DNA from: Bradyrhizobium sp. WSM471 | GTDB taxonomy: Bacteria > Pseudomonadota > Alphaproteobacteria > Rhizobiales > Xanthobacteraceae | Assembly (NCBI RefSeq): GCF_000244915.1 | Contig: NZ_CM001442.1 | Coordinates: 3,286,001 to 3,350,000, forward strand | Reading direction: 5' to 3' | Length of the DNA stretch: 64,000 nucleotides | In this document: piece after piece, positions 1 through 8,667 of the stretch | Position numbering within the stretch: position 1 is the stretch's first letter | How the letters are laid out: every line of letters starts with the position of its first letter | The notes under the pieces: generated by a model | The model's database searches: none | The model's input: the letters and a program-made list of their open reading frames with translations, nothing else | What the model was told of the DNA's origin: nothing | Position numbers and translations under genes: made by a program

Positions 1-325
1 TCACTTCGGGCGGATCCTGCAAGTCGGCATCCATGACGATGATCGCTTCACCTTGCGCGGCGTCCATGCCGGCGGTGATGGCGATCTGATGCCCGAAATT
101 TCGCGACAGGCCGATATAGCGAAAGCGCGGGTCGCGCGTGGCGAGCGCCTGTAGCACGATCGAGCTGGAGTCCCTGCTGCCGTCGTCGACGAAGATCGCC
201 TCTGCCGGCCCGTCCAGCCGGGACAAGACCAGGTCGAGCCTGCGCAGCAGCACCGGCAGCACGGCTTCCTCGTTGAACACGGGGATGACGAGGCTGTAGC
301 GGATCGACTGGAAATTGGCCGCCAT
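1..325 (-). CDS. Family 2 glycosyltransferase, DPM/GtrB type (3' end missing)
   Basis: The frame from the ATG at 325 runs 108 residues to the window edge, so only the N-terminal part of the catalytic domain is present. It shows LVIPVFNEE near residue 13, FVDDGSRD near 45, then NFGHQ and AGMDAA, and ends in [10 protein letters not shown]. This order is typical of family 2 glycosyltransferases that move a sugar from a nucleotide donor to polyprenyl phosphate, acting at the cytoplasmic face of the membrane. The neighbour at 486-2048 is a polytopic membrane protein on the same strand that could use the lipid-linked sugar; that pairing is inference. The membrane-anchoring C-terminus expected for GtrB proteins would lie outside the window. 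Confidence 0.85.
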   Translation of the reverse strand, partial: MAANFQSIRYSLVIPVFNEEAVLPVLLRRLDLVLSRLDGPAEAIFVDDGSRDSSSIVLQALATRDPRFRYIGLSRNFGHQIAITAGMDAAQGEAIIVMDADLQDPPEV

Positions 326-485
326 GCGAGAGAGTCCAACTCGTTTCAGGAGCGGAAGTCTATGCCGGCGGTGGTTAAGGTCGCCTTGCCACAACCATTA
401 AGGATATGGGACGCCCGGGGGCTTCCAATGAAGCGGGTGAAGATGGTGATGCCCGATTAACCACGCTGGCGGCCGCGGCTTCGGC

Positions 486-2048
486 CTAGGACTTGCGGCG
501 GATCTTGTAGAGAACAAATCGCTCCGAGGTGTCCAGCGCTTCCAGCAGATCCGGCAGCGGGTTTGCGACCCCCGGCCCGAGGACGTAGAGATAGTCGAAG
601 TCCTGGTGCCAGGTACGGACGAACGGCGGAACGCCAGCTGGCGGCCGGCTTGCCGCAATCGCGGTCAGCACGCCCAGCGGCACCGGCCCCCCGTAGGGAA
701 TGGCAAGACGGCGCACGTCCTCGCGTGGCCGCACGGGCTGCTTGCCCGCTTCCGTGAATAGATTGGGCACGAAGGCGTTGGCATAGTGCACGGCGAGCGT
801 AGGCGCATAATACATCGGATATGAGGTGAGGTCGGCGAAGGGCGGGTCTCCATTGTCGTCCGTGCTGGCGACGAGGATGCGCGAGCCGCGATCGATCTTG
901 TTGAACGACGCGACGATGGCCGCATAGTCGGTGCGGTAAGGCAGCCATACCGCGAGCACGACGGCGAGATTGATCAGTATGACGCCACTGATCGCGGCGA
1001 GCGCCGCCATTCTCCATGCCCGGCTGGGCAGCGTCAGCGAGCAGAAGGCCGGCAGGATCAGAGCCGCAGCGGGAATCACGCGAAGGTCGACGAACGAGGT
1101 TCCGAACAGCTTCGAGGGAATGACGACGTACAGCACCGCGAAGCCGATCGCGAGCCAGCTCCCGGCTGCCTCGAGCTTGAGGACGCCGCGTCTTGCGGCA
1201 AAAAAGAGCGAGATCATCAGCGCAAGCCCGGTTGCCGCCGCGACCGTCAGATTGTAACCGTTCATGATGCGCAGCGGCCAGATCGGCTTGAATTCGAGGA
1301 ACCAGTTCGTTCCTTCGCTTCCGATCGATCCCGCGGTCATGCGCATGATCCCAAACAGGGCAAGCGCCGGTATGGCCAACGCGCCGAGCCGCGCGGCGGC
1401 GACCCCGTACGATTTTCGCTCATGGCGGATGCGCGAGAGCTCGCAAAGGCCAAGCGCCGCGCCGTAGATGCCGAGGGAGAAGAAATGTGCCGCAAACAGC
1501 GCAGCGACAAAGACCATGTTGACGACGAAACGCAGGGGCCATGGGCGTTCCGCCAGCATCAGATAGACGGCGATGCCGCAGACAGCGAGGCCCAGTCCGA
1601 ACTCGAAATTCACGAAGCCCCAGCTGAACGGCAGACAGTAAAGGAAAGCGAGGGCCGCAAAGCCGGCGAGATGGATCCGTCCCTTCCGGGCCCATTCGAG
1701 CGAAAGCGCGCCCCCGACGATCAGCAATTGGCTCAGGAGCAGAAACAGCCGTGTGGCATTCTCGACGCTGATCAGCCGGGCCATTTGCGGGACCAGCAGA
1801 TCCATTCCAAGGTTGGGGTAGAATGCCCAAGCCACTTCGTAGTGCGGATTGGCGTTGGGGGTGCCGTTCTGGCTCAGAATATACATCCGGGCGAGGTGAT
1901 TGGGATAGTCGACCATCGCGGGGATAGGGGTCAGCAGCACCGGAAGAAACGACACGGCCGCCAGTACAGCGAGAACGGTGATCACCACCGACCGGTCCGA
2001 GCCAAGACGAGCCCGGATTGTCGAAATCGGCTTGTCGGAAGGAATCAT
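486..2048 (-). CDS. Polytopic membrane protein, possible GT-C type glycosyltransferase
   Basis: The frame encodes about 520 residues from the ATG at 2048. A GTG at 2105 would add 19 residues, and neither start has a clear ribosome binding site. A short cytoplasmic lead is followed by roughly ten hydrophobic segments. After the first one comes VDYPNHLARMY, an acidic residue in the first periplasmic loop, as in GT-C glycosyltransferases that use polyprenyl-linked donors. The C-terminal 130 residues are more polar and include SYPMYYAPTLAVHY. No named family is recognised with certainty. Because it lies about 160 bp upstream of a DPM-like transferase gene on the same strand, a role in modifying a surface polymer or lipid is plausible but inferred. 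Confidence 0.7.
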   Translation of the reverse strand: MIPSDKPISTIRARLGSDRSVVITVLAVLAAVSFLPVLLTPIPAMVDYPNHLARMYILSQNGTPNANPHYEVAWAFYPNLGMDLLVPQMARLISVENATRLFLLLSQLLIVGGALSLEWARKGRIHLAGFAALAFLYCLPFSWGFVNFEFGLGLAVCGIAVYLMLAERPWPLRFVVNMVFVAALFAAHFFSLGIYGAALGLCELSRIRHERKSYGVAAARLGALAIPALALFGIMRMTAGSIGSEGTNWFLEFKPIWPLRIMNGYNLTVAAATGLALMISLFFAARRGVLKLEAAGSWLAIGFAVLYVVIPSKLFGTSFVDLRVIPAAALILPAFCSLTLPSRAWRMAALAAISGVILINLAVVLAVWLPYRTDYAAIVASFNKIDRGSRILVASTDDNGDPPFADLTSYPMYYAPTLAVHYANAFVPNLFTEAGKQPVRPREDVRRLAIPYGGPVPLGVLTAIAASRPPAGVPPFVRTWHQDFDYLYVLGPGVANPLPDLLEALDTSERFVLYKIRRKS

Positions 2049-2223
2049 GTCATCGGGCCGCTGGAGTTCGAGGTTACGCTCTACGATGGCGCAACCGCCC
2101 GACACAACGCCATAATGCGAACTTCGTGAGAATTAAGCTGGGCTCGCCGCCGCATCGGAAGGAGGAGCCCGTCATCCGACGCGCTGCATGCGGACTTGTG
2201 CTGATGAGATTGCGGCGCGCCGG

Positions 2224-2388
2224 CTACTTCATCGCCGCGCTGATCGAGTTGAATTTGCCGCTCAGGAGTGCGCTGCCGGTGTTGTTCACGGCCACGATGA
2301 TCGCGAACGCGATGCCGGTGGCGATCAGACAATACTCGATGGCGGTGGCACCATTTTCATCGGCAAGAAATGACTTGAGCAAAGTCAT
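2224..2388 (-). CDS. Flp/Fap type IVb pilin subunit
   Basis: This 54-residue protein starts at the ATG at 2388, chosen because GGAG lies 7 bp upstream (CAGGAGTTGACG before ATG) and because Flp pilins have a short leader. The sequence reads MTLLKSFLADENGATAIEY, followed by a single hydrophobic helix. G-ATAIEY is the type IVb prepilin cleavage site, with the glycine at -1 and the conserved Glu-Tyr at +5 and +6, cut by a TadV/CpaA-type peptidase. The mature product would be a roughly 41-residue major pilin of a Tad adhesion pilus. No tad or cpa assembly genes occur in the window, so this is a stand-alone pilin copy. A longer upstream reading frame exists but has no pilin character. Confidence 0.9.
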   Translation of the reverse strand: MTLLKSFLADENGATAIEYCLIATGIAFAIIVAVNNTGSALLSGKFNSISAAMK

Positions 2389-2579
2389 CGTCAACTCCTG
2401 TTCATCCGTCCAACCTAGGCTGGTGCCGTTTTCGGAATGGTAAATTGATTCACTGATTTTTCGTGGGCGCGTCAAAATGCAGGTGGATGGTCCTCACCTG
2501 CCGTTTGATATGGTGTCATCGATTGACTTAAGGTTTCGTCACCCAATTCGGACGCATTTGGCGATGTCGTCGTCGCGTC

Positions 2580-2762
2580 TCAGGACGATATCTGGCGTTC
2601 CGGCGCGGCCTTGCCCGGGCGTTTCAGTACTATCGCCAGACGTCCGACCAGATAGCTGACCACGGACGGCTGCGCCCGCGCGGAGCTGCCGGCGAGGCTT
2701 TCTTCCTCGGCCGCGTCGTTGACGATGCCGATGTAGTTCCTTCTGGCGTCCTGCTGCTGCAC
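2580..2762 (-). CDS. Possible small hypothetical protein
   Basis: A 60-residue frame starts with GTG at 2762 and reads MQQQDARRNYIGIVNDAAEEES, with a hydrophobic VVSYLVGRLAIVL stretch near residues 34-46. Third codon positions are mostly G or C, as in real genes here, but no ribosome binding site or family is recognised. An overlapping frame of 77 codons looks like a shadow because of its arginine-rich composition. The surrounding 2389-2935 region holds no other convincing gene. Confidence 0.3.
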   Translation of the reverse strand: MQQQDARRNYIGIVNDAAEEESLAGSSARAQPSVVSYLVGRLAIVLKRPGKAAPERQISS

Positions 2763-2935
2763 GAGCCTGCAAACCCCGAGTTTAATCGAGGGGCGACCAT
2801 GCTGCGCTGAGCGGGAAGCGTCGGTTAATTTTGTCTTCCGTAGGATTACGTACCGCCGCCGGCCGCAGGTAGACGCCGAAAGCAGGGGATTGGCTTAACG
2901 GATTGTTGAGCCTGTTATCGAGCGGGGTGCCGGGC

Positions 2936-3172
2936 TCACTCGCGCCGACCGTCCGCATTCAGCGCCCGTAACACCGCGATGCGGGCGAACATCATCCAGC
3001 CGCCGCCGGTCTCGGCTGCGTTGATCAGGGTTTCGATCGCGGTCTGCCAGTGGCTCGCATGCTGCGTATCCTCGGGCAGTCGCATGATGTGATCGGCCGC
3101 TTCTTGCAGCGTCCGCAGCTTGCGCCCGCCACGTAACGAAATGGGGTCGTCGAACGCGGTCGACCAAGGCAT
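2936..3172 (-). CDS. Conserved small hypothetical protein
   Basis: The frame encodes 78 residues beginning MPWSTAFDDPISLRGGRKL. It is soluble, has no signal peptide and is predicted to be mostly helical, with EAADHIMRLPEDTQHASHWQTAIETLINAAE through the middle. It resembles small uncharacterised proteins common in Bradyrhizobium, but no function is known to me. It lies about 58 bp downstream of the ku gene on the same strand and could be co-transcribed with it. Balanced amino acid composition supports it over the overlapping arginine-rich frame at 2895-3167. Confidence 0.65.
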   Translation of the reverse strand: MPWSTAFDDPISLRGGRKLRTLQEAADHIMRLPEDTQHASHWQTAIETLINAAETGGGWMMFARIAVLRALNADGRRE

Positions 3173-3230
3173 GTCAGGTCGGCCGATCGGCGAGGGGAGG
3201 CATCACTGCGTAGCCGCTGGTGCGATGCTG

Positions 3231-4214
3231 CTAGCCGGCCTTCTTCGCCCGGGCCTGCGCGCGCACCGGCTTGTCGGCTTTTTTGGGAGCGGCTTTCGCA
3301 GCAGCGTCCTTGCCGCCCTTGCCGGCAATCGGCAGCAGCATCTCGCGCTGGCCTTCGACGCGCTTCTTCGGCTTCTTGCCCTTGACGGCGTCCTTGGTCG
3401 CATCCTTGGCCACCTTCGCCGCGGGGCCTGCGTCCTTCTCGTTCGCGATGCTCTTCTTCAGCGCGTCCATGAGGTTGATGACGTTGCCGCCGGTCTTGGG
3501 CGCGGCCTTCGCGGCGATGGGCGCGCCGCTGCGCTTCTTGTTGATGAGGTCGATCAGCGCGGTCTCGTAATGGTCCTCGAACAGCTCGGGCTCGAACGCG
3601 CCGGACTTCTTCTCGACGATGTGCTTTGCGAGGTCGAGCATGTCCTTGGTCAGCTTCACGTCCTGGATATCGTCGAAATAGTCCTTCTCGCCGCGCACCT
3701 CATAGGGGTAGCGCAGCAGCGTCCCCATCAGGCCGCTCCCGAGCGGCTCCAGCGCGATGATGTGCTCGCGGTTGGTCAGCACCACGCGGCCGATCGCGAC
3801 CTTGTCCATGCTCCGGATCGTCTCGCGGATCACCGCAAAGGCGTCGTGGCCGACCTTGCCATCGGGCACGAGATAATAGGGGCGGATCAGATAGCGGCTG
3901 TCGATATCGGTCTTCGGTACGAACTCGTCGATCTCGATCGTGTGGGTGGACTCCAGCGCGATGTCGTCGAGCTCGTCCTTGGTGACCTCGATATAGGTGT
4001 CGGTGTCCACCTTGTACCCCTTGACGATGTCCTCCGAAGTCACCTCGTCACCGGTCTCGGCGTCGACCTTGAGGTACTTGATCCGGTGGCCGGTCTTGCG
4101 GTTGATCTGGTTGAACGAGACCTTCTCGGTATCCGAAGTGGCCGGATAGAGCGCGACCGGGCAGGTCACGAGGGACAAACGCAGAAAACCCTTCCAATTG
4201 GCGCGGGGGGCCAT
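3231..4214 (-). CDS. ku: Ku protein, non-homologous end joining
   Basis: The 327-residue protein opens MAPRANWKGFLRLSLVTCPVALYPAT, the standard start of bacterial Ku. The core beta-barrel and DNA-encircling region runs to about residue 250 (TGHRIKYLKV, SRYLIRPYYLVPDGK, KHIVEKKSGAFEPELFEDHYE). The last 70 residues are a lysine- and alanine-rich tail, as in the basic extensions of rhizobial Ku proteins that help DNA binding. Ku homodimers bind double-strand break ends and recruit the ligase LigD. No ligD is present in this window, so its partner must lie elsewhere. The start is supported by similarity to the family. An antisense frame covering the same region is a shadow. Confidence 0.95.
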   Translation of the reverse strand: MAPRANWKGFLRLSLVTCPVALYPATSDTEKVSFNQINRKTGHRIKYLKVDAETGDEVTSEDIVKGYKVDTDTYIEVTKDELDDIALESTHTIEIDEFVPKTDIDSRYLIRPYYLVPDGKVGHDAFAVIRETIRSMDKVAIGRVVLTNREHIIALEPLGSGLMGTLLRYPYEVRGEKDYFDDIQDVKLTKDMLDLAKHIVEKKSGAFEPELFEDHYETALIDLINKKRSGAPIAAKAAPKTGGNVINLMDALKKSIANEKDAGPAAKVAKDATKDAVKGKKPKKRVEGQREMLLPIAGKGGKDAAAKAAPKKADKPVRAQARAKKAG

Positions 4215-4447
4215 GGGCTACTCCAAACGCAACGGGGACAGAAGACGAAGATACCATCGAGGAACAACGAATCATAGCAAGGCGGATCGCTGAATCTTGC
4301 AACTGCGTTAACCGGCCGCCCGGCGCGCGGTTGCAACCTGACCCGGCCGCAAAGGCCGGAACATCATATCCCATCATGCGTTGCCACGAGACATTCCGCC
4401 GCGAGGAGTCGCGGCCATCCGACGCGACAGCCAGAATTGAGGTCACC

Positions 4448-4603
4448 ATGGCAACCACGCGAGACCAACGTCAGATCGTGGAAACTCCAACCGAGGCGCG
4501 CCAGGGCGAGCCCGGGCCGTCGGTGGCGGCGCTGCTCGCCATATCCACCGGGCTCGCGATCCTGATCCTCGCCGTCATCTGGTTCGTGTTCTTCCGGACC
4601 TGA
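4448..4603 (+). CDS. Small single-pass membrane protein
   Basis: This 51-residue protein starts at the ATG at 4448, chosen because GAGG lies 6 bp upstream (TTGAGGTCACC before ATG). It has a polar N-terminal half (MATTRDQRQIVETPTEARQG) and one transmembrane helix, VAALLAISTGLAILILAVIW, ending in FVFFRT. This layout suits a C-tail-anchored or single-span inner-membrane protein with its N-terminus in the cytoplasm. No family is recognised. It is divergent from ku and about 230 bp upstream of the FeuP-like regulator gene. A longer frame beginning at 4331 lacks a good ribosome binding site. Confidence 0.6.
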   Translation: MATTRDQRQIVETPTEARQGEPGPSVAALLAISTGLAILILAVIWFVFFRT

Positions 4604-4763
4604 TCGGCAGATCGACCGGACGGTTCGCACCTTCCGACTCGCCGCGTAACGCGGCACATTGCGCCCGCCATGCCGCCGGTTCGTCCGATGGCCTGGCGGG
4701 CGCAGTGCGTTGACCGCGAACAGGGTCGGATATGACCAAAAAGTAACGCGGCCAGTTCCCCGT

Positions 4764-4811
4764 GTTCATATTCAGTTCACGCCGGAATTGCTCATCTGTG
4801 CGGGTGTTCAT
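4764..4811 (+). promoter_or_regulatory. Direct repeats upstream of the FeuP-like regulator gene
   Basis: Copies of GTTCAY occur at 4764-4769, 4775-4780 and 4806-4811, with a variant GCTCAT at 4790-4795. The first two are exactly 11 bp apart, one helical turn, which is the usual arrangement of half-sites bound by OmpR/PhoB-family dimers. The array ends 24 bp before the GTG start of the response regulator, so autoregulation by that protein is plausible. No -10 box was assigned with confidence. Confidence 0.4.
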
Positions 4812-4834
4812 ACGGCCCAGTTCTGGAGAGAAGC

Positions 4835-5506
4835 GTGCGCCTGCTCGTCGTTGAGGACGACCCCGATCTCAATCGCCAGCTTACCAAGGCGCTGACCGAC
4901 GCCGGCTATGTCGTCGATCGCGCCTTCGACGGGGAGGAGGGACATTATCTCGGTGACACCGAGCCCTACGACGCCGTGGTGCTCGACATAGGCCTGCCGA
5001 AGAAGGACGGCATCTCGGTGCTGGAAGCCTGGCGGCGTAACGGCCGCACCATGCCGGTCCTGATCCTCACCGCGCGCGACCGCTGGAGCGACAAGGTCCA
5101 GGGCTTCGATGCCGGCGCCGACGACTATGTCGCAAAGCCGTTCCACCTGGAGGAGGTGCTGGCGCGGATCCGCGCGCTGCTGCGCCGCTCCACCGGCCAC
5201 GCCCAGAGCGAGCTGAGCTGCGGCCCCGTCACGCTCGACACCAGGACCGGACGGGTCAGCGTGTCGGGTAATCCCATCAAGATGACGTCGCACGAATATC
5301 GGCTTCTGGCCTACCTGATGCACCATTCGGGCCGCGTCGTATCCCGCACCGAGCTGGTCGAGCATCTCTACGACCAGGACTTCGACCGCGACTCCAACAC
5401 CATCGAGGTCTTCGTCGGCCGCATCCGCAAGAAGCTCGACGTCGACATCATCCAAACCGTCCGTGGCCTCGGCTATCTCCTGACCCCGCCGGCCCCCGGC
5501 GCCTGA
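4835..5506 (+). CDS. feuP: OmpR-family response regulator, FeuP-like
   Basis: The 223-residue protein begins with a GTG at 4835, preceded by GGAGAG 5 bp upstream. The receiver domain (1-120) has the acidic pair in VVEDDPD, phospho-acceptor Asp51 in VVLDIGLPKKDG and the conserved Lys in VAKPF. A winged-helix DNA-binding domain covers about 128-218 (TSHEYRLLAYLMHHSGRVVSR, DSNTIEVFVGRIRKK). The stretches ARDRWSDKVQGFDAGADDYVAKPF and YDQDFDRDSNTIEVFVGR are what I recall from rhizobial FeuP, which with FeuQ controls cyclic glucan export and osmoadaptation. It sits about 80 bp upstream of its kinase gene. The family call is secure; the FeuP assignment is from memory. Confidence 0.85.
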   Translation: MRLLVVEDDPDLNRQLTKALTDAGYVVDRAFDGEEGHYLGDTEPYDAVVLDIGLPKKDGISVLEAWRRNGRTMPVLILTARDRWSDKVQGFDAGADDYVAKPFHLEEVLARIRALLRRSTGHAQSELSCGPVTLDTRTGRVSVSGNPIKMTSHEYRLLAYLMHHSGRVVSRTELVEHLYDQDFDRDSNTIEVFVGRIRKKLDVDIIQTVRGLGYLLTPPAPGA

Positions 5507-5583
5507 AGCGTGGTGTCTCGAACTATCTTGTCTAGACGTATCTTGGCTTGACGGGCGGCCCCGACAGGGGCCTTGGTCGGGTC

Positions 5584-7005
5584 ATGAGTTCCGACGCTAT
5601 GCCACCCCGCGCCTCCGGGATCATTCCGATGCCCGCCAGCTCGCTTGCGAACCGCCTGTTCCTGTCGGCGACCGCGTGGCTCGTGGTGATCCTGGCCATC
5701 ACCGGCGTGGTGCTGTCGTCGGTCTACAAGAACGCCACCGAGCGCGCCTTCGACCGCCGGCTCAATCTCTATCTCCGCACGCTGATCGCCGAGGTCGCCA
5801 CCCCCGACGAGCCGCCGGACCGCCAGTTCCAGTCGCTCGGCGAGCCTCTGTTCGAGCTGCCGTTGTCCGGCTGGTACTGGCAGATCACCCGGACCGACAC
5901 CGAAAAGCCGGAGGTGCGGTCCTCGCGCTCGCTCTGGGACAAGAAGCTGCCGAAGCTGGAAGAGCAGGGCACCGAGCTCACCGCCGCCGGCATCCGGATC
6001 GCTTACGTCGACGGTCCCGAGGGACAGAACCTGCGGATGGTGGAGCGGCCGGTCGATCTCGGCGCGGACGGCAAATTTCTCGTCAGTGTCGCCGGCGACG
6101 ATACCGAGATTTTCGACGAGACGCGCAGTTTCGATTACTACCTCGGCGGCACCTTCACCGCCCTCGGCATCGTATTGCTGCTGACCACCGTGTTTCAGGT
6201 GCGCTTCGGTCTTGCGCCGCTCAAGCGCATCTCCGAATCCATCGCCGACATCCGGTCCGGGCGGGCGGAGCGGCTCGAGGGCGAGTTCCCGGTCGAGATC
6301 GCGCCGCTGGCGCGCGAGACCAACGCGCTGATCGATGCCAATCGCGAGATCGTCGAGCGCGCACGCACCCACGTCGGCAATCTCGCCCACGCCATCAAGA
6401 CGCCGCTCTCGGTCATCGTGAACGAGGCCGGCGCGCATGCCGCCGATCCGTTCGCGGCCAAGGTGATGGAGCAGGCCGACGTGATGCGCGACCAGGTCGC
6501 CCATCATCTCGAGCGCGCGCGCATCGCGGCGCGGGTCTCGGTCGTCGCGACGGTGACGGAGGTTGCACCGGCCATCGAGGCATTGCGGCGGACCATGGAG
6601 AAGATCCACCGCGGCCGCGGCATCGTGGTCGGGGCCGAGGCCGATCCGTCGGCGAAATTTCGCGGCGAGCGGCAGGATCTGGAGGAGATGGTCGGCAATC
6701 TCGTCGACAACGCCTGCAAATGGGCGGCCTCGAGGGTCTTCATCGAAGTTCTGGTGGAAGCGCCGCATCAGGCGAGCACCGGTCCGCGGCTGCATATCAT
6801 CGTCGACGACGACGGCCGCGGCCTGTCGGAGGCCGAGCGCTCGCAGGTCTCACGGCGCGGCCAGCGGCTCGACGAGTCCAAGCCCGGATCGGGGCTTGGA
6901 CTGTCGATCGTGACCGAGCTCGCTGCGCTCTACGGCGGCAGCCTCTCACTCGGCCGCGCACCGACCGGGGGCCTGCGGTCGGAGCTGGTCCTCCCCGGAA
7001 TATAA
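5584..7005 (+). CDS. feuQ: Sensor histidine kinase, FeuQ/PhoQ-like
   Basis: From the ATG at 5584 the protein has 473 residues; a TTG at 5548 would add 12. A transmembrane helix (about 21-43, LSATAWLVVILAITGVVLSS) and a second near 195-215 flank a periplasmic sensor domain of about 150 residues. A HAMP-like linker follows. The dimerisation helix carries the phospho-acceptor histidine in NLAHAIKTPLSVI, and the ATPase domain has the N box NLVDNACKWA, the G1 box DDDGRGL and the G2 box GSGLGLSIV. It is the evident partner of the upstream regulator. The short DHp motif HAIKTPL rather than HELRTPL is typical of the PhoQ/FeuQ group. Confidence 0.85.
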   Translation: MSSDAMPPRASGIIPMPASSLANRLFLSATAWLVVILAITGVVLSSVYKNATERAFDRRLNLYLRTLIAEVATPDEPPDRQFQSLGEPLFELPLSGWYWQITRTDTEKPEVRSSRSLWDKKLPKLEEQGTELTAAGIRIAYVDGPEGQNLRMVERPVDLGADGKFLVSVAGDDTEIFDETRSFDYYLGGTFTALGIVLLLTTVFQVRFGLAPLKRISESIADIRSGRAERLEGEFPVEIAPLARETNALIDANREIVERARTHVGNLAHAIKTPLSVIVNEAGAHAADPFAAKVMEQADVMRDQVAHHLERARIAARVSVVATVTEVAPAIEALRRTMEKIHRGRGIVVGAEADPSAKFRGERQDLEEMVGNLVDNACKWAASRVFIEVLVEAPHQASTGPRLHIIVDDDGRGLSEAERSQVSRRGQRLDESKPGSGLGLSIVTELAALYGGSLSLGRAPTGGLRSELVLPGI

Positions 7006-7165
7006 TCCCTTGTTCCGATACGACTATTTGGCCTGCGGCACGTCGATCCCGACGAAACCAGGGGTATTCGGAACGACTTCCTAAACGGCTTCTTAAGTGG
7101 GGCCCATCTATGATCGAGCAGGACGGATCCCACGTCCGCCATTTTACCGTTCACTACCCGGGCGC

Positions 7166-8566
7166 ATGAGCCAGACATCGATCGAGCGGCTGAGGGACTA
7201 TCTCGCGCAGCTCCCGCCGCAGGCGCAGGCACTGCTGATGCGGGAGTTCGAGCGTGCGCTCGAGCGCGGCCAGGACACGGCCGTGGCAACCCTCGTGCTC
7301 GACCAGCTGCGCAAGATCGTCCGCAAGACGGAAGCCGACGCGGCCCCACCGCCGCGTACGGACGATCTGTCGCGGCTACTGTTCCAGGTGCTGGAACCAT
7401 TCGTGGTCGAAGCGGGCGCCCCGATCCGGGCCGGGCAGATCCGCCGCTCTTCGCTGGCTCCGATCTGGCAATGGCTCGGCCGCGACGGTGCTCCGGCCAA
7501 GCTGAGCGAATTCGAGGCGGCGCTGGCGCGCATGCCGGCCGACAGTGCAGGGCAGGTCGAAGCGCTGGCCTCGAAGCTCCAGGCGGTCGCCGCGGATGCC
7601 ATCTTCGAACTGACCGGGCCGGGCGGGGGTGACAAATCGCGTGCGCTCGCCCGCGTCGGTCCGCCCAACGTGATCGAGGATCTCTATTCGACCGGGGCGG
7701 TGCTCGCGGTCCGCGACGCCATCGCCACCTTGAACGAGAAGCTGCCGCGCTCCCTGCGCGCCTTCGGCGATGCCCAGATCGCCTCGGTGACTGCCGCGCT
7801 CAACATTCCCGTCCTCCAGACGCCGCAGATGCTGCCCTTCGCGCTCTCGATCGTCGTGCAGCGGATGACCGCGCCGTGGCAGATCATCCGCCTCGCGATC
7901 AAGATTGCCGCGTCCGACGATGAGATCCGTGTCGCGGCAACGCCCTATGGCGTCGCCGTCACGATGGCGCTGCATGATCTGTCCTGCGTGGCTGCCATCC
8001 TGCGCATGGACATCAAGCGCGGCCATTTCGACAACGTCGCCGGCAATCTCAAGACGCTGCACGATGGCGTCCGGGGCCTGCGTACCGAGCTCGACCTGCG
8101 CAACGATTCCGCCTGGGGCAAGCAGTTGACCTCGATCCGGGCCGACATCTCCAACGCGCTGCAATCCGAGATCGACAGTGTTCCCGGCCGCGTCCGCCGC
8201 ATCCTGCGCCAGCGCGCCGAGAAGGACATTCCGCCGGGCGCGCGGATCGACAGCACCGAGGTCGAGGAAACCGTCGCGCTGATCGATTTCGTCGCGACCT
8301 GCCGCAATTATGCGAGCGAGCTTGCGATCAATGAGGTGACACTGCGCACCTATTCCGACCTCCAGCAATATGTCGAGCGTTCGACCGAGCAGCTCGTGCA
8401 GTCGCTGCGCGGCGCCGATCACAAGGTCCGCACCTATCGGCAGCAGCAGGTGCAGGCCGCGATCCGCTTCTGCCAGGTGCTATTCGGCGATGATTATGCC
8501 TCGCTGATGAGCCGCGCCGCGGAGAACGCGGCCACGGGCGAGCGCAAATCGTCGCGCGCGAGCTGA
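7166..8566 (+). CDS. Uncharacterised cytoplasmic protein
   Basis: The frame gives 466 residues from the ATG at 7166 (MSQTSIERLRDYLAQLPPQAQ). An upstream start at 7097 would add 23 residues that look non-coding. It has no signal peptide and no clear membrane segment. It is rich in helices, including an RAYR-free stretch of regular heptads around DISNALQSEIDSVPGRVRRILRQRAEKD near residue 325. I recognise no domain, though similar proteins of this length seem common in Bradyrhizobium. It follows the kinase gene by 160 bp on the same strand and might be part of its regulon. Codon use matches the neighbours. Confidence 0.7.
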   Translation: MSQTSIERLRDYLAQLPPQAQALLMREFERALERGQDTAVATLVLDQLRKIVRKTEADAAPPPRTDDLSRLLFQVLEPFVVEAGAPIRAGQIRRSSLAPIWQWLGRDGAPAKLSEFEAALARMPADSAGQVEALASKLQAVAADAIFELTGPGGGDKSRALARVGPPNVIEDLYSTGAVLAVRDAIATLNEKLPRSLRAFGDAQIASVTAALNIPVLQTPQMLPFALSIVVQRMTAPWQIIRLAIKIAASDDEIRVAATPYGVAVTMALHDLSCVAAILRMDIKRGHFDNVAGNLKTLHDGVRGLRTELDLRNDSAWGKQLTSIRADISNALQSEIDSVPGRVRRILRQRAEKDIPPGARIDSTEVEETVALIDFVATCRNYASELAINEVTLRTYSDLQQYVERSTEQLVQSLRGADHKVRTYRQQQVQAAIRFCQVLFGDDYASLMSRAAENAATGERKSSRAS

Positions 8567-8667
8567 CTCAAGGCGCATATTTCAGTAGTCACAATTTCAG
8601 GTTGACGGTGTCGGTGGCTGGCCCTACGGTCGCCGTGCAACTTTTTGATATTTCTATCTGTGGGCGC

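Noticed and set aside
3120..4277. Long open frame (385 codons) on the plus strand over ku
   Set aside because: It is antisense to the well-supported Ku frame, with leucine- and arginine-rich composition typical of high-GC shadows.
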